Shown here: in pieces, positions 17,056 to 23,739 of the stretch
Layout: each line of letters begins with the position of its first letter
Numbering within the stretch: the first letter of the stretch is position 1
Assembly (NCBI GenBank): GCA_027578815.1
Contig: JANBTH010000247.1
Coordinates: forward strand, 1-23,739
DNA: 23,739 nucleotides
DNA from: Coemansia sp. RSA 1804
Taxonomy: Eukaryota > Kickxellomycota > Kickxellomycetes > Kickxellales > Kickxellaceae
Direction of reading: 5' to 3'
Translations under genes and position numbers: made by a program
The notes under the pieces: generated by a model
Databases searched by the model: none
The model's input: only the letters and a program-made list of their open reading frames with translations
Told to the model about the DNA's origin: nothing

Positions 17056-17199
17056 ATGTATAAAAAAGGACGAGTGCTGTTGTTGCTGCCATTCAACTTC
17101 CCACCCTTTACAAGAACAATAAGAGGGACGAGTAAGGGACCGCGGCTTACATGGCGGTAAAAAATCCACAGCACCAGTTCTTTTTATTTTATTTTTCCA

Positions 17200-17205
17200 A
17201 ATAAA
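17200..17205 (+). terminator. Polyadenylation signal of BCAT
   Basis: AATAAA 145 nt after the BCAT stop, within a T-rich stretch. Confidence 0.45.
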
Positions 17206-17356
17206 ACCACGTCATTCATTGTCTTTTGCGTTCAAAAGGAACTTGCTTTCTATATACTAAAATGCTGATGTTTGGGGAATTTTGCTTTTTGCGGCACATT
17301 AGTCGGTGTTGATTTTTGCGTTGCAGCTCACACTTCAAAGGAGTACCGCCTAGCAC

Positions 17357-17482
17357 ATGTCTGCCTTGCTAGTCAATGCGAAGGAACTGTTGGCCTTTAT
17401 CAGTGGTAATCTCCAGCGCATCGGATTTTCTATCACCGGCTGGTCATTTGCAGAGTATGAGATGCATGAGATCTTTCTGTAG
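17357..17482 (+). CDS. Possible 41-residue small protein
   Basis: ATG at 17357, stop TAG at 17480-17482. It begins MSALLVNAKELLAF and has a balanced, protein-like composition with an amphipathic start. A weak TATA-like CTATATACTAAA lies about 105 bp upstream. It is too short to place in any family and could be a chance frame. Confidence 0.2.
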   Translation: MSALLVNAKELLAFISGNLQRIGFSITGWSFAEYEMHEIFL

Positions 17483-17943
17483 TGATTTGGATGAAGATGG
17501 AAAACAACGATCTACTATTTAGATTGTGTGTCTGTCAAAGACGCAGTCCTAAAAAAGAAACCCTCCCTTCCTTGCTGACAATGACTGCGTATCATTATAG
17601 AATTTTGCCATTGAAACTCCAGGACTGGGGTTTTCTATTTGTTTTGTAATGCTGCCGAACAGAGCGCAACTCCATTTCTTTGAATGGAGATTATCATAAA
17701 CCATGTGCCGTGTCTTTAGCACTCTCTAATTACAAAGAGGTGTTCGATGGACATCTACGCTACCACTTTAGTAGTGTGAGTAGCACTATTTGGAATGGAT
17801 GCGGATAATGCATAACGTACTCCGGGTTTCCGTATGCAAAGGATTAGCTGCTTTCTTTTGTAACGCAACACTAACACACTATTCTTTTAGAATCACATTC
17901 AGGACTGTTATTGCTGACTTATTCATTCTACTCGAGCGAAGCA

Positions 17944-17950
17944 TATAAAA
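17944..17950 (+). promoter_or_regulatory. TATA box of the GST-like gene
   Basis: TATAAAA 168 bp before the ATG at 18112. Confidence 0.55.
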
Positions 17951-18000
17951 GGGATGAAACGATCTAGAAGGTTTTGAGGTTCTCTTCACAATCAAGCAGC

Positions 18001-18018
18001 CCACGACCACGACCACGA
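18001..18018 (+). repeat. Three tandem CCACGA units in the GST-like leader
   Basis: Three perfect six-base units in the probable 5' leader. Confidence 0.75.
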
Positions 18019-18111
18019 CATATTCACTACACCCTGTATCTCAGCATCATCCATAACCAAAGCCATCAAGCCAACAAGCCAGCAACACTATCCATTAACC
18101 TATCTCTAACC

Positions 18112-18771
18112 ATGTCAGCCGCCGCCAAGCCATCGTATATCCTCCGCCATCTCAAGAACACGGGTCTGGGCGAGACAGCCATTCTGATGCTGAATGCGTC
18201 AAAGTCCAGCTGGACCGAGGAGAACCCCAAATGGCCGCAAGAGAAGCCAAACCAGCCATTTGGCCGTCTTCCCGTGCTGATTGAGAAGAGCTCGGATGGA
18301 AGCCCCGATTTTGCTCTAACCGAATCCGGAGCCATCGATCGCTACCTTGCCCGCAGTCTTGGGTTTGTCCCGTCGGATCCCAAGAAGACAGCCCACCAGG
18401 AGCAGCTACGCGACCGGATTGCCGATATCATTCCCCTTATTGTGCAGGAAATCCAGGGCGTGAACACAAACTCAAAGGAGAAGATCAATGAGCTTATTGC
18501 AAAGCTTAAGGAAGTCCTTCCGGAGAGTCTGACAACCAACGGCAGCAGCATCACCCCTGGAAGCAGCGGATTGACCTACATTGACTTCTTCATCTACGCC
18601 TTCTTCAGGCACTTTGTGACCTTCTGCGAGCTGAAAGCCCCAGAGTATGCAGCTCAATTTAAGACCATGTTGACCCCCGAGGTGACCAAGGTGATCTCAA
18701 ATGTCTATGCCTATCCTAATCTGCAGTCGCATGTTGCCGATGACAAAAAGGTGTTTTCATTCCTTGCCTAG
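18112..18771 (+). CDS. Glutathione S-transferase-like protein with altered catalytic position
   Basis: 219 residues from the ATG at 18112; the frame extends upstream only to a TTG. The thioredoxin-like half has N-Q-P-F-G-R-L-P-V-L and L-T-E-S-G-A-I-D-R-Y-L-A-R, the cis-Pro and Glu/Ser glutathione-binding signatures of cytosolic GSTs (alpha/mu/pi/sigma style). The C-terminal helical half has L-T-Y-I-D-F-F-I-Y, equivalent to the S/T-x-x-D N-capping box. Length is normal for GSTs. By alignment with sigma-class enzymes (Y-x-L-x-Y-F), the catalytic Tyr falls on H13 in YILRHLKN, so classical thiol activation may be lost or changed. It may act as a binding or structural GST. Its location is probably cytosolic, as no targeting signal is visible. 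No intron. Confidence 0.8.
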   Translation: MSAAAKPSYILRHLKNTGLGETAILMLNASKSSWTEENPKWPQEKPNQPFGRLPVLIEKSSDGSPDFALTESGAIDRYLARSLGFVPSDPKKTAHQEQLRDRIADIIPLIVQEIQGVNTNSKEKINELIAKLKEVLPESLTTNGSSITPGSSGLTYIDFFIYAFFRHFVTFCELKAPEYAAQFKTMLTPEVTKVISNVYAYPNLQSHVADDKKVFSFLA

Positions 18772-19874
18772 AGAATGGCATATCCAAGCTGTATCGTCTC
18801 CCCTTTTCAGTAGCCTTTTCGGAGCTATAAGAGTAATATATTACATTAAATTAAAATAGAGATATTACAAACGATATGTGTTTGATTTGGTGCTATACAA
18901 GCCCACTGCCAACATCTAGTGTTTCTATACTCTGCATAATATAAAAAATTGCTTTTAATAACGTTGGTACCTCAAGATCCCCCGGTATTTCATCGTGAGC
19001 TCAGCCACAGCTCTTGACCCTGTTGGATTGCAGAGATCTCAACTAGCATTTTGTTGGAGTTGACAGCTGTACTGACAGCCTTATCCACACAAAGCCAAGC
19101 GTCGTCATAATTGACAAGATGTTCAGGTGGACTGTTGAAAAAATGCGCATTGTAGTTTTAACATCTTTTGTGCGCTCTATCTAAATAGTGCTCCTTTCAC
19201 AAGATCTATTTCCAAGTCTTCTCTTTTAATGCAAAGATATCTTCATTTGAGTCCACTACTGGAGTGTTTTACGTGTATTGCCTTTGCGCGGTCTGAACCA
19301 CCTGTACTTGCAGAGAGCAGCAATGGCACTGCTACTGTCTCTTTCTCCTAGGGAAACTTGCGTTTGCTGGTTGTATACTGTGGCTGTGCCAGAAAAAGAA
19401 TACAGGAAATCCAGGTTCCTTTTTAGTGTGAGAAGATAAAGCGGTGGTATCGACAGTAGGAGGAACGATCCTTTGTGAAATGAGAGCCTTAGCCGCAAAA
19501 GGCAAAGAGATCCAGAAGAGACGATGGGGGATTTCAGCGTATCACCGGCGTCCAGCACCAAAAGATAAAAAGCTTAAAAAAGACGAATAAAAAGTGTGTA
19601 CGCGTTGCGACAATACGAAAGAAAAAAATCGCAGAGCCTGGACACAATCAAAAAGTAGGAAATTGCTTGTTTCTCTCCCTTTCTTTTCTTTCTTTTTTTC
19701 CAGCTATTCATTTCAAATTTCATTTTTCTTTTATACTTATTCGTAGTGGTTGCAAAAAAAAGCAGTCTGTACCATTTTTCTGGACGCGCCATTCGCTTTT
19801 ACACTCTTTAGACACAAGACCCTGTACGTCGCTACTACACAGCCGCTATCTCCATTGGACGAAATAAACTCAGG
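18772..19874. other. Intergenic region between the GST-like gene and PHO88
   Basis: About 1.1 kb with no supported gene. A minus-strand open frame at 19256-19561 lacks an ATG start and any recognisable motif. The 19620-19870 part is pyrimidine-rich and is probably the PHO88 promoter and leader. No RNA gene seen. Confidence 0.55.
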
Positions 19875-20671
19875 ATGGCGGGAATGCAAGACCAGGTAAT
19901 GTTTCATACACGCAGCAGCTCATTTCTGAAATCCCACGTTTGCCTTGGGGGATCTGGCTTGTTACAGCGAATGCACACTAATATTTTCTGACACAAACTG
20001 TTACCAAAACCTGTCTTCCAGCCCTGTAGATAATGCAGATGGCAATCATCTTTGGCACAATGCACATTGTGAAGAAAGCCGGGCTTGAGGATCCCCAGTA
20101 CATGGTTTTGATTCGCAGCATCTACGGTATTGCAACGGCGCTGATGGTCGGATTCACCTACCATCTGAAGAACATGGTCACCAGGAAGAACGACACCACG
20201 GCGCTCGAGTACGACGATGCGACGCCTGGGAACCAGGGCGAGCGCGTTGTCACCACGAACGTGAAGCACGATCTTGCGGAGATTGCCAAGCTGCAGAAGT
20301 CAACCCTGCTTACCGTTGGTATTGTTGTTTTCATGCATTTCAAGTTCGGCTACATCCAGCCGCTTATTCTGCAGACCCTGCTTCCGCTGCTCAACATGTA
20401 CAAGAACCCGTTGTTCCAGATCCACATTCTGGGCAAGCCTGCGGCCGATGATCTGAAGCGCCCCTGGCTCCCTGCAAACCCGTTCGCTGCGCTCGGTGGT
20501 GGCAATGCCAATGCTAATGCCAACGCCAGCAGCGAGATCACTGAGGGCGCCCAGGCTGGCGCAAGCAGCGGCAACGACTCGGCATCCGACTCTGAGTCGT
20601 CAAGCAGCAAGAAGAAGGAGACCAAGAGGGAGGAGAAGGAGGAGAAGGAGGAGACGCGCAAAGACAAATAA
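19875..20671 (+). CDS. PHO88: Pho88/Snd3 ER-targeting membrane protein (one intron)
   Basis: Exon 1 (19875-19895) encodes MAGMQDQ and ends in CAG|GTAATG. The intron (19896-20029, 134 nt, CTGAC at 19988-19992) ends in TAG, and exon 2 (20030-20671) continues in frame with IMQMAIIFG. The product has 220 residues. The join is supported by yeast Pho88, which likewise has about ten residues before the first hydrophobic span. Family features are GLEDPQYMVLIRSIYG, a second span, an N-D-T-T-A-L-E-Y stretch, a span around KFGYIQPLILQ, and IHILGKPAADDLKRPW. Pho88 (Snd3) works in the SRP-independent SND route of ER targeting and was first named for phosphate uptake. The C-terminal tail has Asn-Ala repeats, then Ser/Asp and Lys/Glu runs, making it longer than in yeast (188 residues). 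Confidence 0.92.
19896..20029 (+). other. Intron of PHO88
   Basis: Phase 0, GTAATG donor, CTGAC branch candidate, TAG acceptor. The earlier CAG ending at 20021 would give a stop within four codons (CCC TGT AGA TAA), so the later acceptor is chosen. Confidence 0.75.
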
Positions 20672-20731
20672 TTGGCGTCTGCTTGACCAACCCGTGCAAA
20701 AGCGCTGTGAGGGTGGCCACAGGGCTATGCA

Positions 20732-20750
20732 GATCCAGCTCTTCTGGATC
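20732..20750 (+). repeat. Small perfect inverted repeat after PHO88
   Basis: GATCCAG, a 5-nt loop CTCTT, then CTGGATC, 61 nt after the PHO88 stop. It would form a short RNA hairpin in the 3' UTR. The role is unknown. Confidence 0.5.
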
Positions 20751-21338
20751 AAATACCAGATATCTTTTGATCAGTGCTTTTCAATTCTTTTTTTAAAACA
20801 CCGCTTGTCTTTCATCTATCCACATTGTGTTTGGCTTGGATGGTTTGTCCAATAAGGTGTGTTCACGGCCTGCAAAATGTAGAATAGACATCGAGAGCCA
20901 CATCAAAGGCTAGCTAGAGTGGCTTTGAAAAGTTTGGTGCTAAATGCTCCCTATTGTGCAAGGCAATTAAGGCTGGCAACAATGCTGAGCCGACAGTTTA
21001 TGAATTATTGCTGCAAATGGACAAGTTTTGTGCCAGCAAACGAACAAGAGAAACAGAGGAACGGGTATTATTCTTGGGTGTCTATTCTATGAGGGTCAAA
21101 GTAAAAAGGAAGGAAAAATTCAAGCCAGGATGTGGTGTTATTGTTGCATTTTGATGGCAAACGCTGCTGGGCTGCAGAGCGCTTCATTTGATCAATGTGC
21201 GCTTTTACATCACACAATAGATGTGTATAGCAGGGAAGAGAATGTTTGCAGAATTCGTTAGATTTTTTGTTTGCAAAAGTAAAACCTCTAGAGCGGAGTC
21301 TCGAATATTGATTCGTTTGAAGAGAAGAAAGCTGCTTG

Positions 21339-21345
21339 TATAAAA
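21339..21345 (+). promoter_or_regulatory. TATA box of the Argonaute gene
   Basis: TATAAAA 221 bp before the ATG at 21560. Confidence 0.5.
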
Positions 21346-21517
21346 GGAGTGGGGGGTGTTTTGGTCATTGCCCACGGAAGCGAAAGCGAAAAATAAACAG
21401 ATTGGAACGTTCCTCCATTCCTTGCTTCTCCGCACAGCACCCTCACTAATTATTATTATTATTTTAATTTATTGCTATTGTCTCTTAAAAACAGTTGTCT
21501 TATATCTCAACTCTTTT

Positions 21518-21538
21518 CCTCCTCCTCCTCCTCCTCCT
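21518..21538 (+). repeat. Seven CCT units in the Argonaute leader
   Basis: (CCT)7 followed by CAG, 21 bp before the start codon. It could be a plain microsatellite or the pyrimidine tract of a 3' splice site for a leader intron. Confidence 0.75.
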
Positions 21539-21559
21539 CAGAGAGTTCTTTCTATAGTC

Positions 21560-23739
21560 ATGAGCCAGCGAGGAGAGTCGTCGTCTTCTCCCGGGACCAC
21601 GTATGTGAAACAGTACGGGTCGATGGGCAGAAAGCTGAAGGTCAACGTCAACATGATTGAGCTGAAAAAGTACCCGGAGCAGAACATCTACCAGTACGAT
21701 GTGGATCTGGTTCCAGAGCGCGGAGTGTTCAAGAAGCTTCCGGCACCCGAGTTCATGCGCAGCGTGTTTGACCAGGCGATGCGCACGCACCGCACAACCA
21801 AGCTCAAGGGCATTCCTCTGGTGTACGACGCACGCAAGATCGCCTATGCGCCGTCGCCGATATGCAGCTCGAATGAGGAGCTGGTGCTTGATGTGTCGTA
21901 CACGGAGTTGGGACGTTCGGAAAAGTTCGTCATCCGCATTCGCGAGGTGGCAGTAATCAACACGACGATTCTGACAGAGTTCATAAAAGGCAAGTCCAGC
22001 GCCGGGGTCGCTGACATTCAGCCGGCACTGACTGCGCTTGATCTTGCGGTTGGGTCTGTGGTTCGATCGCAGATGGTTGGCTTTAACCGCTCGTTCTTCA
22101 CACGCACGCAGGCTCTGCCAACGTCTGGGGGACTTGAGCTTTGGCGTGGGTTTTCCTTCAGTGTCCGGCCTGGAATCGAACGGCTCTTCCTAAACATCAA
22201 CACGGCGGTCACTGCCATGTACACCCCGGGATCTCTTCTGGAGGCGATAATCAACATTCTGGAGCTGAGAGACGTCAACCAGGTGCGTGGTGGGCTCTCG
22301 CCGCAGATGGTGCGCACAATTGGGTCGTATCTGCGCGGCGTCGTTCTCTATCTCAAGCACCGAGGCATCCAGGGCAAGCGCAAGTTCTCGGTCAAGGGCA
22401 TGACCACAAAGCCGCTGGACAAGGAGTCGTTTGAATGGGAGGATCCTACGCAGGAAGGCAAGACGGAGATGGTGACAATTGAAAAGTACTACCAGCGCCG
22501 CTACAACATCAAGCTCAATTACCCATTCCTGCCAGGGCTTGTCGGGAGAAAGAACGCAGTGTTCCCGATTGAGCTGTGCGATATTGGAGAGAACCAGCGC
22601 TACAAGGGCAAGTTGGGCGACAAGCAGACAGCGGACATGGTCAAGTTTGCGTGCCAGAAGCCGAGCGAGAACATGTCGCGCATCAACCAGGCGATAAGCA
22701 ACCTTGGCATCGGCATCTCGCCTGTGGTCAAGGCGTTTGGCATGGAGATTCCGAACAGGCTTGCCGAGGTTGAAGCGCGTGTGCTGCCAACGCCAACAAT
22801 CACGTACGGATCAAGATCCCGCGAGCCGTCGCTTGCGCCCAGCTCTGGCGCGTGGAACATGCGCGACAAGCAGGTGACAACATCTGGCAAACCGCTTGAC
22901 TACTGGGCGGTGCTTGTGCTTGCGAATCGCAGCTACATGGCGGAAGGCCGGGTGCAGAACTTTGTCACAACGTTAGTCCGGATCTGCAACCAGACCGGGT
23001 ACCGCATCAACCACCCGCAGCCACCGATCGTCTATGGCAACCCGAATGCAGACATTGGCAGAGAGATGAAGAAGGCGTGCGACAGCATCAGACTGCGTCC
23101 CGGTGATGCGCCGCAGCTGCTTCTGGTGATTCTGCCTACGACAAATGCGCAGGTGTACCAGACCGTCAAGAACTGCGCGTACACGACGCTTGGCGTGCAG
23201 AGCCAGTGCATGCAGGCGAAGCATGTGCAGAACGCAAACGCGCAGTACTGCGCCAACCTGTGTCTGAAGATCAACGCCAAGATGGGCGGAACAAACCAGA
23301 GCCTTGTTGGCCAGAACCTGCAAAAGATGCTCCACAGCAAGCCCACGCTTGTTATGGGCTGTGACGTGACCCATCCGGCGCCCGGCGAGCACGGCAAGCC
23401 CTCGATTGCATCTGTTGTTGGCTCCACCGATTTGATGGGACTGCGCTACGCGGCAACGCTGATCCAGCTCCCGTCGCGCCAGGAGCTTGTGAAGCTGCTG
23501 ATGGAGGCTGTGCAGCGCCATCTCAGGCTTTTCTTCAGCAGCACCAAGGTCAAGCCGCGCCACATTGTGTTTTACCGCGACGGCATCAGCGAGACGCAGT
23601 TTCCTCAGACGAGAGATCGCGAGCTGACGGAGATTCTGCGTGCCTGCTCGTCGGTTGAGGCCGGCTACAAGCCCGAGGTCACGTTCATTGCCGTGCTCAA
23701 GCGCCACAACACGCGCTTCTATCCGTTAACGAGTCGGGA
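21560..23739 (+). CDS. AGO: Argonaute, slicer type (N-terminal 726 residues; runs off the window)
   Basis: The ATG at 21560 opens an uninterrupted frame to the window end. Domains in order: N domain (about 15-180), linker 1 from ELWRGFSFSVRPG (near 192), PAZ (about 230-350), linker 2 with C-D-I-G-E-N-Q-R-Y-K-G-K-L, MID (about 480-580) and PIWI (from about 590, C-terminus missing). MID residues that hold the guide 5' phosphate are all present (Y533, K537, Q549, K574) with the spacing of human AGO2 (529, 533, 545, 570). In PIWI the slicer residues D602 (GCDVTHP), E642 (SRQELV) and D674 (YRDGIS) keep the human spacing of 40 and 32. The fourth residue, a His, lies beyond the edge. It is expected to cut RNA guided by small RNAs. 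The N-terminal extension is short, with a single RG. Confidence 0.95.
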   Translation, partial: MSQRGESSSSPGTTYVKQYGSMGRKLKVNVNMIELKKYPEQNIYQYDVDLVPERGVFKKLPAPEFMRSVFDQAMRTHRTTKLKGIPLVYDARKIAYAPSPICSSNEELVLDVSYTELGRSEKFVIRIREVAVINTTILTEFIKGKSSAGVADIQPALTALDLAVGSVVRSQMVGFNRSFFTRTQALPTSGGLELWRGFSFSVRPGIERLFLNINTAVTAMYTPGSLLEAIINILELRDVNQVRGGLSPQMVRTIGSYLRGVVLYLKHRGIQGKRKFSVKGMTTKPLDKESFEWEDPTQEGKTEMVTIEKYYQRRYNIKLNYPFLPGLVGRKNAVFPIELCDIGENQRYKGKLGDKQTADMVKFACQKPSENMSRINQAISNLGIGISPVVKAFGMEIPNRLAEVEARVLPTPTITYGSRSREPSLAPSSGAWNMRDKQVTTSGKPLDYWAVLVLANRSYMAEGRVQNFVTTLVRICNQTGYRINHPQPPIVYGNPNADIGREMKKACDSIRLRPGDAPQLLLVILPTTNAQVYQTVKNCAYTTLGVQSQCMQAKHVQNANAQYCANLCLKINAKMGGTNQSLVGQNLQKMLHSKPTLVMGCDVTHPAPGEHGKPSIASVVGSTDLMGLRYAATLIQLPSRQELVKLLMEAVQRHLRLFFSSTKVKPRHIVFYRDGISETQFPQTRDRELTEILRACSSVEAGYKPEVTFIAVLKRHNTRFYPLTSR

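Larger units (their letters stand above)
17056..18111. other. Intergenic region between BCAT and the GST-like gene
   Basis: About 1.05 kb. It contains the BCAT 3' end signal (17200-17205), a 41-codon open frame at 17357-17482 that may be chance, and the GST-like gene promoter with a TATA box at 17944-17950. No other structure was seen. Confidence 0.55.
20672..21559. other. Intergenic region between PHO88 and Argonaute
   Basis: About 890 bp. A 7-bp-stem inverted repeat (20732-20750) sits in the PHO88 3' UTR. The right part has the Argonaute TATA box (21339-21345), a short ATT run near 21451-21463 and a CCT microsatellite (21518-21538). No gene is supported between them. Confidence 0.55.

Noticed and set aside
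15982..17169. 395-codon open frame antisense to BCAT
   Set aside because: Shadow of the aminotransferase, whose catalytic motifs are clear on the plus strand.
17974..18111. N-terminal extension of the GST-like protein
   Set aside because: It starts at TTG just after the TATA box, in leader sequence with a CCACGA repeat.
19256..19561. 101-codon minus-strand frame
   Set aside because: No ATG start, no recognisable motif, no promoter or splice signals.
1..23739. tRNA genes, CRISPR arrays, transposases
   Set aside because: Looked for on both strands (T-loop GGTTCGA-type motifs, spaced direct repeats, terminal inverted repeats) and none was found.

Overview
The window looks like nuclear DNA of an early-diverging fungus. 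The evidence is eukaryotic gene structure (TATA boxes 120-440 bp upstream of starts, GT-AG introns with CTGAC branch points, AATAAA signals), the presence of protein O-mannosyltransferases, Sft2, Pho88/Snd3, NAC-alpha and Argonaute, and compact, mostly intron-poor coding regions. A zoopagomycete such as a Kickxellomycotina member is my guess from gene style only; no marker here proves it.

Layout, left to right: the 5' end of a NAC-alpha gene (minus strand, runs off the left edge); a 1.5 kb non-coding stretch; SFT2 (plus); a PMT2-family protein mannosyltransferase (PMT-A, minus); an AT-rich island of about 3.3 kb with three small plus-strand genes for unrecognised, charged, helical proteins; two more PMT2-family genes in tandem (PMT-B and PMT-C, minus); a 2.4 kb upstream region with a possible small spliced gene; a mitochondrial branched-chain aminotransferase (plus) with a Gcn4-type site and a short uORF; a GST-like gene (plus); PHO88/SND3 with a 7-codon first exon (plus); and the first 726 codons of a slicer-type Argonaute (plus, runs off the right edge).

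The most interesting region is 5.2-8.4 kb. Three small genes share a core promoter (AAAG followed by TATATAA) and related protein patches. The second and third are both 121 codons, end in a common I-N-x-S-K-x-K-V-N-[ST]-W-[FL] motif, and also match in leader and 3' UTR. A fourth decayed 3' end lies between genes 1 and 2. This is a local, fast-diverging tandem family of unknown function, sitting inside an otherwise tandem PMT2 cluster whose middle copy has lost the usual LHSH signatures of its MIR domain.

Several neighbours act in the secretory pathway (NAC at the ribosome exit, Pho88/Snd3 at ER targeting, PMTs in the ER, Sft2 at the Golgi). Fungal genes are usually transcribed singly, so I treat this as coincidence and not as an operon-like unit.
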